DNA of 64,000 nucleotides from Capra hircus (lineage: Eukaryota; Chordata; Mammalia; Artiodactyla; Bovidae), in NCBI RefSeq assembly GCF_001704415.2, contig NW_017189517.1:3545167-3609166 (forward strand), in the 5' to 3' direction. Both the position numbers and the translations under genes were made by a program. The notes under the pieces are model-generated. The model did not search any database and was not told where the DNA came from. It worked only from the letters and a program-made list of their open reading frames with translations. Below are positions 44,136 through 55,721 of the stretch, in pieces. Numbering within the stretch: position 1 is the first letter of the stretch; each line of letters opens with the position of its first letter.

Positions 44136-44482
44136 TTTTTTAATAATTTTATTTATTTTTGGCTGTGATGGTCTTCATTGCTACATGGGCTTTTCTCTAG
44201 TTGCAGCGAATGGGAGCTACTCTCTAATTGTGGTGCATGGACTTCTCATTATGGTGGCTTCTCTTGTCGCAGAGCACGGGCTCAAGGGCTCACAGGCTTC
44301 AGTAGCTGCAGCATGTGGGCTCAGTAGTTGTGGTTCCCAGGCTCTAGAACACAGGCTCAATAGTTGTGGAACACAGGCTTAGTTGTTCGATGGCATATGG
44401 GATCTTCCTGGATCAGGGGTTGAACCCAGATCTCCTACATTGGCAGGCAGATTCTTTAAAACTGAGCCACCAGGGAAACCCC
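44136..44482 (-). mobile_element. CHR-type tRNA-derived SINE
   Basis: About 345 bp with the cetartiodactyl CHR pattern: T-rich tail plus 'tttggctgtgatggtcttca', 'gtggcttctcttgtcgcaga' and a reversed tRNA-like head ('gggttgaacccaga', 'gccaccagggaaacc'). This family predates the cetacean-ruminant split (established). Confidence 0.85.
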
Positions 44483-45208
44483 ATACACATGCATTTTTAA
44501 ATGATCACATGGTCTTCACACCAGAGACACACCAGTATTTGTAGCACCTCACTGCATACTCTGATAAAGATCCCTTATGTCAAATTTCTGAATGTCAGAA
44601 ATAAGTATGAGGTTGGGATGGATTCTGCTCAGTACAGTTAATATTGCCTCTTTGATTTCAGGCTAAGATATGCTCGAGCAGGGTAACACAATAACTGTCA
44701 CAACAAGCACAAGTGGAGAAAAAAAAAAAAAGAGAGAGAGAGAGAGAGACACGTATACTGGTTGTTGGAGATGTCACCCAATGCCCTCTCCCAAGATAAT
44801 GCTTTGAACTGGTTTGGACTCTTCTTTATTGGAGTGTGTGTCGATGTAGCAGTGTTTTCTTAGACAAATCATCTAGAATGTGCTGGAACTGAATTATACA
44901 GGTCATCTCTATAAAGCATCCCCAGCTACTTCAAAGGTATTAAAGTAACAGAATTGGAGATTTAGAGTTTGACCCAAAGCCTGCTCATATCAAATATACA
45001 ATGTCTTCCAGAAGTAAAAACCTTAGTCACATGAAGCTACAGTACAGCTGCCCAGCTTTTCCTTGCTAGCTTGGGTCCAGATAATTGACTAATTGTGAAT
45101 ACTTGAAACTGAGTAAATGTGGAAGCAATTAAAATGCAAACTCTGCAAACTCGTGTTCATCTGTGAGAGCTTGAAGCAAGGGAGTGTAATTGATGTTTTG
45201 GAGCAGGA
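44483..45208. other. Single-copy DNA with a GA repeat
   Basis: No gene seen; contains A13(GA)9 at 44719-44749. Confidence 0.6.
44719..44749 (+). repeat. A13(GA)9 microsatellite
   Basis: A homopolymer followed by a GA run. Confidence 0.92.
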
Positions 45209-45394
45209 GTTGCCAGATTTATCAAATAAAAATATGAGGATCCCTGTTAACTCTGAATCTCAGATAAAGGACGAATGACTGCCTAGTATGTATATAGCCA
45301 AGATACTACCTGGGGCATATTTATGATAAAAAGTATTTTTTGCTTATCTGAAATTCAGATTTAACTGGTATCCTGTCTTTTATGTGGAAACCCT
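45209..45394. repeat. 186-bp near-palindromic (MITE-like) repeat
   Basis: The left arm 45209-45280 (gttgccagattt..., 'gttaactctgaatctcagat') is the reverse complement of the right arm about 45330-45394 ('atctgaaattcagatttaac', ending 'atgtggaaaccc') with scattered mismatches. This is the form of an old non-autonomous DNA transposon common in mammals; I do not name the family. Confidence 0.7.
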
Positions 45395-45544
45395 CCTCAC
45401 AACCACTGGCATTTTATACACGAAGCTGAGCAAAGGTGGGCAGTAGAGTGAAATTCTAGAGCCCTGGGGTCAAACAAGCTCAAATCTAGCGATGTGAAGT
45501 CTGTAAACCAGGTCCAGGGCTGATGATAGTAGTGTGGTCACTTA

Positions 45545-45757
45545 GTTTCAAGTACTGTGTGTATTCCTTCATATGCATTATCTGATTTCGTCCTCACAAA
45601 AATTCTTCCACCGTTGTAACATTATAAGGAAAGAGACCCTTTCCTTAGATTTAACTTATCTTTCCTTATAAGTAAAACTTGAAGAGCTAGTGAATGATAG
45701 AAATTTGGAATCCAGACAGTCTCACTCCAGAGTCCAGGCTCCTCATCCTGAGGCAGC
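45545..45757 (-). mobile_element. MIR SINE (ancient), reversed
   Basis: 'gcattatctgatttcgtcct', 'aacttgaagagctagtgaat', then 'gaatccagacagtctcactc' and 'cagagtccaggctc' correspond to reversed MIR, with an internal duplication of 'tttcctta..' at 45640-45670. Confidence 0.72.
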
Positions 45758-46049
45758 ACCCTCCAGTTTGTTAACAAGTCACTGAATGGTTGGTTTCAAG
45801 TTATAGTCCTTTTGATTTGTGGAAGAAATGATAAGGCCTTAAAGTCATTTGATGCTTAAGGCTCTCTAATAAGACTGTTTATAATCTTCTGAAGCAATCC
45901 TTGAATGGACTTGGGATTTGTGAAAATAAATGAAGAGTGTTGACATATGCCACCAAGAACGTTCTATAATGTTTTGAGGCAAGATGGCATATGAATAAAT
46001 GATTGGTGTCATTTAATGCTCTTGATTTTGTTTTTTTTTAGTAGAGTAA
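45758..46049. other. Single-copy DNA
   Basis: Nothing recognised. Confidence 0.5.
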
Positions 46050-46275
46050 TGTTCACTCATTTGTCAAACATTTGCTTAGCATCTCTTTTGTGTAAATCAC
46101 TGTGCTAAGTGCTGTGGGATGCTAGGAAGATAAATAAGTCATAGCCTTTCCCCTCAAGGAATTTACAGCTTAATTGGAGAGGCAGACAAGTAAACAACTA
46201 ACTCTTCAAATACCAAGGAGTGCAAAGTACAGCCTTTAACAAAAGTGCAAGCAGAGTGCAGTGGGACTATCCAAG
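46050..46275 (-). mobile_element. L2 LINE fragment (ancient)
   Basis: Reversed L2 3' end: 'ttcactcatttgtcaaacat', 'actgtgctaagtgctgtggg', 'cctcaaggaatttacagctt', 'gagaggcagacaagtaaac'. Confidence 0.75.
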
Positions 46276-46802
46276 GATGGTGGATTATCTTTGAGTGAAA
46301 AAGGGTAAAGATGAGATAAAGGAGGGAAGGCAGGAACATGAGGTAAAACAGAGTGACAGATTTTTTTTTTTTAATGTACCTTTTGCTATGGAGACATTAG
46401 TAACTTTGATATAAAAATTTGATAATGGTACTGTAATATTGGTTTAGAAGAATATATGATGCTTCTATTATAGTTTGAATCTGTGTTATTTTCCTGATGT
46501 CACTTCATATCATTTTATGAACTTTTTTATTCAAATCTTGTTTTCCTGAGCTAGTATACTTGGATTTTGTTAATGTTTTTAAAATCTTGTGGTCACAGTG
46601 TGTGAACGCATATAAGTCCCTGAAATCTGACTGAAAACAATTGACAGAAAAATATTCAGGCTCTGAGCTGTGTATGTTGGTTTATTATTTTTTTTAAAGC
46701 AAATTCTGTCTATGTTCACTTGAAAATAAAATCAGGCTAGATTTGAAAAATAATGTACATGAGAAAAATAAATGGATGGGTATGGATTTGCTATGTTTCC
46801 TC
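46276..46802. other. AT-rich single-copy DNA, no gene seen
   Basis: A T11-type run at about 46361-46372; nothing else recognised. Confidence 0.5.
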
Positions 46803-46983
46803 TAATATGATTTTTTTTCTTTTTCTTTTTCTTTTTTCTCTCTCTTTTTTTTTTTTTTTTGGACATGCCGCATGACTCACAGAATCTTAGTTTCCTGATC
46901 AGGAACTGAAACTGTGCCCTCTGCAGTGAAAGCACAGAGTCCTAACCTCTAGCACCAGGGAACTCCCTATTATAATATGATTT
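46803..46983 (-). mobile_element. CHR-type SINE with 11-bp TSD
   Basis: Body 46814-46972 on the - strand: pyrimidine/T-rich tail (46814-46860), 'ggacatgccgcatgactcac', 'cctgatcaggaactgaaact' and 'caccagggaactccc'. TSDs taatatgattt at 46803-46813 and 46973-46983. Confidence 0.85.
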
Positions 46984-47284
46984 ATGTTATTTATTTATTA
47001 TAACACATTATTGGGCTTTCCTGTTCAATGTTAATAGTTTTCTTTCTGAGAAGATAGATTTACTTAGGACCTTATTTCTTCTGAGACTGCTTCTTCCCAT
47101 TGTGGGAATCATTCTTTACTGTACATTCTAAGAAGAATATACTGATCTATCATTCTTAATTTAGAGAACCCTTCTTGCTATAAATTCTATGAATCACAGC
47201 ATAGCCAAGATGACAGCAATTATAATTTTTAAAAAGCTCTGAAATTTAAGGCATAAAAACAAATTTGAAACTTTATAGAAAATT
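46984..47284. other. Single-copy DNA
   Basis: Nothing recognised. Confidence 0.5.
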
Positions 47285-47430
47285 ATGTAAGCCCCTCTGT
47301 GCCTTAATGTCCCCATTGTAAAACTGAGAATAAGTTTAGCTACTTCATAGGGTGGTGCTGAAGATTAAATTAAATTATACACATCAAATACTTACCGGAG
47401 TGCTTAACACAAAAAAGAAGCACAAATAAA
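47285..47430 (+). mobile_element. MIR SINE fragment
   Basis: 'cctctgtgccttaatgtccc', 'cattgtaaaactgagaat', 'ttcatagggtggtgctgaag', 'gagtgcttaacacaa' follow the MIR order. Confidence 0.72.
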
Positions 47431-47464
47431 TTGCCATCTGCTAGATAAACTGCATGTTGGTTAG

Positions 47465-47545
47465 AGTCTTTTGTCTTATTTTTTTTTCACTGCTGTACCC
47501 CAAAACAAAGACAGTTTTGGTCACATAACAGATGGTCAATAAATA
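47465..47545 (+). mobile_element. L2 3'-end fragment
   Basis: 'tcactgctgtaccccaaaac' and 'agatggtcaataaatagttt' match the L2 3' end. Confidence 0.6.
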
Positions 47546-47784
47546 GTTTGAGAATGTGGAACTAAGTTGTAGAGGTAGCAGAAATATCCTCTGTTTACCT
47601 TCGTGGATAAGTGGTTATGAAAGATGTTTCTCTCTCAAAACTGTGGCCTCTCCACAAATTTGTGTTAATATTGTATAAGCCTAATCACTACATGTGCATC
47701 TGAACAAAATATTTGATCTATTTCAATTTTTAAAGAGTGGCTTGGAGAAGATGAATTCTTAAGAATTATAGACTTTCAGTCATT

Positions 47785-47960
47785 GGCTAATTTATTTATT
47801 AATTTATTCACCAGATCACATATTAAGTACCAGGCACTGGGACTATGTTAGAAATGAAGATAGATAAAGCACTGCTTCTGCTGTAGAGCTGTCAGCTTGC
47901 ACCCTGAGCCAGAAGCAGAAACAGCATTGTAACATATGCTGTCAGTGCTACTTTACTTGT
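47785..47960 (-). mobile_element. L2 LINE fragment
   Basis: Reversed L2: 'aatttattcaccagatcaca', 'taccaggcactgggactatg', 'cttctgctgtagagctgtca'. Confidence 0.65.
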
Positions 47961-48771
47961 ATAAATGATGGTGGTACAAGGAGAGAAAAACTAGGGTTGC
48001 CTGTAACCAGGGAGCTATATTCTGATGGATAAGCAAGATATGAACAAGTGATTACAGGCAAGAAGAACTATTCCAAGTGTGTTCACCACAGGTGATTAAA
48101 GGGACAATTTTAGGAATACTGTATTTTAAAAGTTGGCTTATACTTTTCTCTACAGAGTCTTCCATTGGTGGAATAGCATGGCCTACCATCTCTCGTCTTC
48201 TGCAATGCATCCTGTGCCTGTTTCCAAACTCTTGTCACTTAAAAAGCATTGTGAATTAAATTTTATACAAGGACATTACACAGGACTATAGCCTGGGAAA
48301 AAGTCTCTCAGTAAGTCTGAAGGGATTCACCTAATGAGTTAGGGGAGGAGCAGGTAATATAAGAATATGGGGGCTGGGAAATACATGTAGTCAAGCATAC
48401 ATCTTTGTAAAAGATTACTGCGGGTCACAAAGAACAGACATCTCAAGTTAATTATTTTACTGCTTCCAAAAATCTGAGGTCATTGAAAGTCTTCCTTAGA
48501 AATACATCTTAAATATCTAAGGGCCCATATATCCAAAGCAGAGAATTTTTTAATTTTTTTTTCCTCATCCTAAATCCCCCTCAGGGTGACTACAGTGAGT
48601 TTCAACTTAACCATTGTGTAAAGGGATGATGAATGATCCTCTTTGCTCTTTTTGTTTACATGCTGATTAACAGAACTGAATAAGTTGTCCCTGTAAGTAC
48701 TGTCAAGTAACTCATAAGGCTTTAGAGGTCATTTCTTTCAGTTTCATTAGTGTTTTCTTCTTCTTTTTTTA
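47961..48771. other. Single-copy DNA, no gene seen
   Basis: A 60-codon frame at 48077 has no coding signature. Nothing else recognised. Confidence 0.5.
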
Positions 48772-48836
48772 AATGTATTTTTTAATTGAAGGAAAATTGC
48801 TTGACAATGTTCTGTTGGTTTCTGCTGTAGTGTTTT
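48772..48836 (-). mobile_element. Short older L1 3'-end fragment
   Basis: 'ttttaattgaaggaaaattg' and 'ttctgttggtttctgctgta' match the reversed older L1 end seen at 43850-43905. Confidence 0.6.
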
Positions 48837-49474
48837 AAAGGGAAATCAAGATGATTGCAGATGGAAAGGAGGAAGTATTTGTGGGGCAGGGGTTGGTAGA
48901 AAGGCTTTACTTGCAGCCTGGAGGATCCATAACTTCCTGGTCTGCTTTCCTGCCACCCTGGATTCTTGCCACTGAGCCAAATTTTCTCTAATTCAACAGT
49001 TGTTTTCCACATATAGACATGGAGACAAATCAAGCATTTGAGTCTGAAATGAAATGAGTTTGTAAATGAAACTTCAGTTTTAATCCACGGGGGATGTGTT
49101 CTGCTCTCTAAATGCTTAGAAATCCTTGTCTAACTCTCCTGAAGTCTAGTCTTCAAGCTTCAATGCTGCAACACTGTGGCAAGGGTGATTCTATACTGTG
49201 TCCATCAACTTAAGTATAATATATGTGTCACTTTCATCCTAACAGTGATGTGATTTCCCTATATGCTGTTCAAGGAAACAATAGTTTTATTAGTGTTCTG
49301 AGTGCAAAATGATGTTGAAATAATTTACTTACAGCACAGATCCTAGCTGAGTCTGAAACAATAATGTTGATTTCATCAGCAATCAGATTCTCACAGCTGT
49401 GGAAATGGCTGTGAAAACGGAATAATAGAGGGGCTTTCAAAAATCGTGAGCATTTGGCTTACGGTAAAATGAAC
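48837..49474. other. Single-copy DNA, no gene seen
   Basis: Nothing recognised. Confidence 0.5.
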
Positions 49475-49815
49475 AGAGGCACATTTTATTTTATTTTATT
49501 TTATTTTTTATTTTTACTTTTTTTTTGCTTTACAATACTGTATTGGTTTTGCCATACATTGACATGAATCAGCCATGGGTGTACATGAGTTCCCAATCCT
49601 GAACCCCCCTCCCACCTCCTTCCCCATATCATCTCTCTGGATCATCCCCGTGCACCAGCCCCAAGCATCCTGTATCCTGTATCGAACATAGACTGGAGAT
49701 TCATTTCTTACCTGATAATATACATGTTTCAATGCCATTCTCCCAAATCATCCCACCCTCTCCCTCTCCCACAGAGTCTAAAAGTCTGTTCTATGCATTT
49801 GGAGAGGCACATTTT
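49475..49815 (-). mobile_element. L1_BT 3' end with 13-bp TSD
   Basis: Element body 49488-49802: reversed poly(A) (attttattttatt...), then L1_BT 3'UTR ('tactgtattggttttgccat' ... 'tcccacagagtctaaaag'). 5'-truncated to about 315 bp. Perfect TSDs agaggcacatttt at 49475-49487 and 49803-49815. The neat ends and low divergence suggest a recent insertion. Confidence 0.94.
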
Positions 49816-51290
49816 TTAAATAAATATACATAAAACATGAAGTTTCATTTAATTTTAAAAGTGTGATGTTAATTAACGCCAATCTAATTCTTTAGATGTG
49901 CTTTGGACTCCACACTTTTTCACCCACCATCCCCCAATAAATCTTGTTAGGATATTGTGCAAAGTGCCATTATTCATGTGCTCTTGGTTTGTGGAAAATC
50001 AAAATGTTAAGGTTTGGCAAATAAAACTTACATTTCAAACCTTGGAATATTGGTCATATTTTGAAACTGCCGCAATTATGGCAGTAGAACCAAAGACATG
50101 AGGATCTAGACCTTGTTTGCTCCTAAAAGCCTTGTGCTTGTAGTATATATGAAAGCATTAGCATGTGCTTATGTCTGGGGTATTGGTTGAAATAGCACCA
50201 TCCCTTCTCCTTGTTTTGTAACAAAAACAAAAGTATGGTGGCTCCAGAAGTAATGTTTCAGGTGGCAAATCTGTCCCCAAGGGCTAGGAGGTGAGAATAT
50301 GTTAAAAAGCAGCCTAAGATTCCAAGAACTGTAGTTTATTACAAGTTTAGTTATTGTTTTATGACTGCAGGTGCTGTCCTTGGCCCCTGTGCCAACATAA
50401 TGAACCTCTGCAGAATTCAAATGAGATCTGCCAACATCATTAAAGAACATTTGACATAATTTATACATCTTTTTATCTCTAAATCCCTGCTCCTGGAATA
50501 GAATCTTCATTTTCCTCATCTCCTTTTAAAATGATAAAGAATTGTCCTTTTGTTTTCTAAGGACTTTAGGCATGTCTAATTAATTTTCTCTATTATAACC
50601 ATGGTTTACCTTACAACATTGTACTCTTCTGAAAGACTGAAGAAATGGCACCACAAAAATATTGTTTGGCTTGCCAAGGTCCCATAGAAAATCAGTTGAA
50701 AAATCAGACTCTTAAACAGGTTATCCAAATCCTAGTCAATAGCAAACCCTATTCATCATTAAACATTACAGAATTCCATTATAGAATTGTAGCGAATAGA
50801 ACGTGGGAACTGGTATCAGGACTGGAGAGCAAAAGTAAAAGGAAGAACAAGGCACAGTGATTATGTATGTATTAATGGGCCATTGATTATATAGAATATA
50901 ATTGCTCCAGAGGCTGTGTCACTCCCAAGGGGAGAAAAATTGATTCTTTGGGGACGGAGGGCCTTAACCGCACTATTTTGTGTATAAAACACATATATAG
51001 CATACAAGTATTCAGTATATCTGTGGTTTTAAATTTTCATGGGGCAGGGTATTTGGGAAGAAGAAAAGTCTAGAAAGAAGACATTTTAGGTGAGTAACAA
51101 TGAACAAACAAAAAGGTTGACCAGCACAGTTGCAGAATATTTATAAGGCTAGACCAGACAAAAATGCAGTGTGATTGAGAGACCATGTAGTCAGAGGGTG
51201 AAGTTTTTCATCTGATCATAAGTGAATAGCTATTTATGGACAAGTGTATCAGAATTTTGGACAGCCTGGAGTTTTATTGTTTGGATACTG
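49816..51290. other. Single-copy DNA, no gene seen
   Basis: 1.5 kb without recognised repeats. A 71-codon frame at 50645-50860 and a 116-codon frame at 50169-50519 (-) match nothing I recognise and have no neighbouring splice or promoter context. Confidence 0.5.
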
Positions 51291-51850
51291 TGTTAGGCAG
51301 AATTCTAGAATGGATCCCAGGATACCCACTTGCTCTTAAATAACTCTGTTCCCCAGAGTGTGGACTGAACCTGAATATGATGGAATGTCACTCCCATGAG
51401 TATGTTATGTTATATGGCAAAGGAAAAGAGATTTTGCAAATGTAATTTAGGTCCCTAATCAGTTGACCTTGAGTTGATCAAAAAGAAGGTTGTCTTGGAC
51501 AGGCCTGACCTAATCAGATGAATCCTTTAAAAGAGGACTTAGGTTTTCCCTGAGCTCAGAGCCTGGAAGCAGCAGCAAAGTGCTCCTGCTGGCCTTGAGG
51601 AAGCAAGCTGCCATGAGTTCTACAGCTGCAAGGAAATGAATTCTGCCAAAAACCTAAATGATTTTGGAAGTTAACCATAAGTTTCAGATGGGAAAGCAGC
51701 CATTTGATCCCTGTGAGACCTTGAACAGAGAAACCCGTTAAAGTGTGCCCAGATTGTTGACCCATGAAATTTTGATATAATAAGCGCTTACTGTTTTAAG
51801 CCACTAAATTGGAGGTAATTTGTTACACAGCAGTAGAATACTAATACAAG
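51291..51850 (+). mobile_element. MaLR (MLT1-type) solo LTR, ancient
   Basis: About 560 bp starting 'tgttaggcagaattctagaa' and ending 'cagcagtagaatactaatac'. Diagnostic inner parts: 'tatgttatatggcaaaggaa', 'ccctaatcagttgaccttga', 'ctaatcagatgaatccttta', 'ttttaagccactaaattgg'. No internal gag/pol sequence is attached. Confidence 0.78.
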
Positions 51851-52638
51851 TATTTAAAAGATATTAAGGGAAGAGGAATTTCTTCATGTTTCCAATTTCT
51901 CAACAACCTTACCAGAAATCTCAGACACTATTAAACATCACATAGTTTTATCTTGCCAGGAATGATGATACTATTTCCATTCACCTTCCTTCTGATTTTA
52001 ACGTTTTTGTCCTCAAATCGGGGAAAATACATTTTATGACAAAAATCATCTGAGATTTTCTGTCTCTACTAGTAATGTTCTTAGAGAAACCAGAATGATC
52101 TGATTGCTTATTTTAAGAGCTTATTGATTTTCTTAACCTATGCATTCAGGGTGCACCACCTATTTCCAGTATATAGTGAGGATCCAGGAAGCTAGTTAAT
52201 CCCGTTGTCTACACACCTGTCCTTGAACTCACTCAAAATCACCCTCAATTCATATCTCTCCTGACTCTCTGGAGAGGCCAGAGTCATGCCATCTTCCTGG
52301 ATACTCTGGGAATAATAAAATTAGAATATTTCCAGCCTAGTCTTTTATAATCCCTTGTATCCTTATCATTCTACTTATCTCTCAAAATATAAGCCATGTT
52401 CATCAGCTGATTCTGCTTTATATAGCTCTGTGTTTCCTCCTATCCAAACCACTTCCTTTTTTTTTTTTTTTTTTCAAAACTTATCATGATATTCTCTTTA
52501 ACTTTCCACAACCAAAATTGGCTGTGGTCCAAGAGCAGTGCCTCCAAGGCAGGTATGTTGACTAGAGTTTTTATTCTCTCCCTCCTCAGTTACCTCAAGG
52601 TTAGGAGGTATCTATCTTGTTCTTTGCCCCATTACTCC
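51851..52638. other. Single-copy DNA, no gene seen
   Basis: Contains T18 at 52457-52474; nothing else recognised. Confidence 0.5.
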
Positions 52639-53000
52639 TTGCTATGGACTGAGTGTTGGTGTCCTCTAAAATTCATGTGTTGAACCCTAATCCCCAATGG
52701 GATAGTATTGGAGGTGGGATTATGGGAAAGTGATTAGGTCATGAAGGTGGAGCCCATATCAGTGACATTAGTGCCCTTACAGAAGAGACCTCAGAGAGTT
52801 CTTGTGCTCCTTAGCATATGAGGATACATTGAGAAGATGGCCATCTATGAGCCAGGAAATGGGCCATCACCAGACATTTAATTTGCTAGACCTTAATCTT
52901 AGACTTCTCAGCATCCAGAACTGTGAGAAATAAATGTTTATTATTTAAGCCACCCAGTCTATGGTGTTTTCTTTGTAGCAGCCTGAACTGACTAAGTTAC
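52639..53000 (+). mobile_element. MaLR-type solo LTR, ancient, second copy
   Basis: Begins 'gctatggactgagtgttggt', contains 'accctaatccccaatgggat', 'tgattaggtcatgaaggtgg', 'agaactgtgagaaataaatg' (polyadenylation signal region) and ends 'tttaagccacccagtctatg...gactaagtta'. A different MaLR subtype from the LTR at 51291. Confidence 0.78.
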
Positions 53001-54469
53001 TGTACAAAGTTGGCAAAACCTTCTGCTCTTATGAAGTTATGTAGTTGCTACAACACCCTTCTTCTCAGTATTGCTGTCATCTCCAAGCATCCTGCATATC
53101 CTACATATACATTGTAGAATTTTGGCCCTAGTCATAATTTCAACTTCATACCAATTTCTGTTACCACACAGGCCATTAGCTCTTTGATCCCCAAATATTT
53201 AACCCTTGTTTCCTGATATTCACTTTCACTGTACCTCAGCCAACCATTCCCATGATAACATCCTCATCCTGATAAATATATCCTAATAATAACCTGGTAT
53301 TTCTTGTCCTCTTCTAATATATATTAAACCAAAGTATTTCAGTCTTTGACTAAAACCTTGCCTGCTTGCATCTCTCATTCACTTACACTGTATCTGATGA
53401 TTTGATCTCATAATGACTACTAGTCTTTCAATTCAAATGTTTTCTCCCTATGCTTACTCCCTTTCCTAAACCCATAACTTAGCACTTCTTTTTTTTTTTT
53501 TTTTGTCAACTTTTTGTTCTTGTCTGTATTTCAACTAGTTTGTATGATGGATTCTTATTCACTTATTACCACATCAAACATTGTATGTCCATGAGCTGTG
53601 CCTCATCACAGTGAATATCTTTGTAATTCCTCATGTTGTCACATTGAACAGAAGGCATGCAAATAGCTCCCACTATGCTAGTAAGGTCAGTGGTCTGGCT
53701 CAAAAGCAGCAATGAGAATGATTACCCATTTTCTGCCTTCTGATTAGCTTTAAGTGAATCTCTTCCACAGTTGGCTATATTTGAGCACACTTACTCAATG
53801 CTAGAAGATCTCCAGGAGGTCTCATTTATCTTAATTTCCACCAATAATAGACACAGATGTTTGGAGCAAACAGAATGAATTGTGAATACAGAGTAGCTCT
53901 CCAAAATCGCCTGGATATCTTTGTCTAAGGAACCTCTTATGGAAGAGAAAGGTCATTGGAAACTAAAATTATCAATGGCTTTTCCCTTTCCTGTCAAATT
54001 CATAATTTTTCATTATCATATATTCATGGTATATTACCTGCACAATGAAACATCAGAAGCGCGTCACTTACAAGATTAAGTCACTTCTGCTGAAGAGCAT
54101 GTGCCTAAACTGCAATGGATTACAATTCCTCCTACCACGTGCCATTAGGATGGGAACAGTCTATGTACATATCAGCTTGAGTCAAACTATATTGAATGGA
54201 AATAGGCAATAGATGACTTAGAATCCTATAGGGAAAATTTACTGTCAATTTACCAGTTTGAAATACCTTTTAACTTTGACTTCTCTGTACCAAGCTTTCT
54301 GTTTTGAGGATCTATTGATAAACTCATTTGAAATTTCTAATTTATGATATAAGGTGATAGCACTGCAGTGTGTATCATTTTAGACCTAAGAAAGTTTGAT
54401 TTGCTAGAGTTTGAGCACATTGTATGAGAGGACGATCCAGAGGAATACTTTTGATTGTTATTTCAGTAA
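53001..54469. other. AT-rich single-copy DNA, no gene seen
   Basis: A T16 run at 53489-53504. No recognised repeat or exon. Confidence 0.5.
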
Positions 54470-54660
54470 ACATGAATAAAGCCCAGTTATGTAAACGTTT
54501 ATTACACTTAGACTCTATCAGACACTGTGCTAGATGCTGAGAATAAGTGAGATGCAGAGAGCACCTGCTTGGAAGTACTCTGTAGTTTGATAGGGAAAAC
54601 ATATATGTAGAGTCTGAAAAACGCTGTAATAGAAATATGAGCAAAGTTATGTGAGAGCTC
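54470..54660 (-). mobile_element. L2 LINE fragment
   Basis: Reversed L2: 'cagacactgtgctagatgct', 'ggaagtactctgtagtttga', 'tgagagctctgagaaggaa'. Another L2-like start may lie at 54728-54780. Confidence 0.6.
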
Positions 54661-54967
54661 TGAGAAGGAAGAATTTAAATATGTCAAGAAGAGGAAAAAA
54701 GGGCTTCACAGGGTGATGATGTTTCATTATTTCATTCCTTCAGTAGATAACTAATTGTGCCCAGTAAGCACCTGGCAGGAGAGCTCAGCACTGGCATGTT
54801 CTTATTTGCCCTTGAAGAGTAGAGCTTGATAGATGCCTCAAGGCCATCTACTCTGTGACAAACACCAATCCAAGAAACAAAAGGGGCCTATGAAATAATC
54901 TTTGCTCATGGAGTTGTTATGTGTGTTTTGTTTTTTTAATTAAGCAGACATGACAACTAACCTAGTG
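54661..54967. other. Single-copy DNA
   Basis: Possible L2-like piece at 54728-54780 (cattccttcagtagataac); otherwise nothing recognised. Confidence 0.45.
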
Positions 54968-55050
54968 TTGGGCACACTGGGTGCTTTACATAAAATGTGT
55001 AATTTAATCTTTAAGACAAATCAGATTCAAAGACTAACACAGTTATCTAA
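54968..55050 (-). mobile_element. MIR-like fragment
   Basis: 'gggtgctttacataaaatgt' and 'aatttaatctttaagac' resemble reversed MIR; short and diverged. Confidence 0.45.
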
Positions 55051-55054
55051 ACGT

Positions 55055-55380
55055 TTAGTTCTTTATCAGCTCACCTGGACCAGGAATTGTCCTAGATACT
55101 AGAATTTCGAGGTCTAAAAGCATGACTTCTATCTTCATGATGCCCCTGGTTCAGTGAGAGACAGAAACATCAATATAATTCTGATGGGCTACATAAAGTG
55201 TTCAAATAGAAATAGGGCATGTGGTACTGAGGGTGCACAGAAGCTTCCTTCTAGGAAGGCTTTGTGAGGGAAACTCAAAGGGCAGGTCAGTGGGTATGTT
55301 AAGTTGCAGATACAGAGGAAGGCATTTCAGGAAGAGAGGGCGTTCTGAGCCAGACATGGCAGTGTGCTGATGACAGCTAA
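55055..55380 (-). mobile_element. L2 LINE fragment, longer
   Basis: Reversed L2 3' part: 'ccaggaattgtcctagatac', 'ggttcagtgagagacagaaa', 'ctaggaaggctttgtgaggg', 'ggcatttcaggaagagaggg', 'gagccagacatggcagtgtg'. The longest L2 piece in the window. Confidence 0.72.
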
Positions 55381-55648
55381 GCCAGGTATAATTAGCTCTG
55401 ATTCAAAAGTGAAGAAGCTGAGTTTCAGCGAATTTAAATAACACCCCCTGACCCCTCTCCAGGATCACCCACCAAAAGAGATGAGCCAGGAGGACAATGT
55501 GGCAGCTCTGTCTGCTAAGTCCCTATTTCTTCCAGCACCTTAGGCTTCTTCTTCACCAGAATTTAACATGTAATCCTGATAAGTGGGAGCCTGAGCACTC
55601 TAAGGGGAGGAATTAAATTGATTGTAAATGCCAAAGGAAATTTAATGA
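55381..55648. other. Single-copy DNA
   Basis: Nothing recognised. Confidence 0.45.
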
Positions 55649-55649
55649 A

Positions 55650-55720
<71 letters not shown>
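55649..55720 (+). repeat. (AG)n microsatellite
   Basis: About 36 AG units with few interruptions (gac at 55661, ggg near 55709). Long and pure enough to be polymorphic. Confidence 0.95.

Positions 55721-55721
<1 letters not shown>

Noticed and set aside
43858..44382. ORFs of 86-128 codons over 43.9-44.4 kb
   Set aside because: They are read through Bov-A and CHR SINE sequence and a (GT)n repeat.
50169..50860. Small ORFs (116 and 71 codons) in single-copy DNA
   Set aside because: No recognised homology, no splice context and a length expected by chance.
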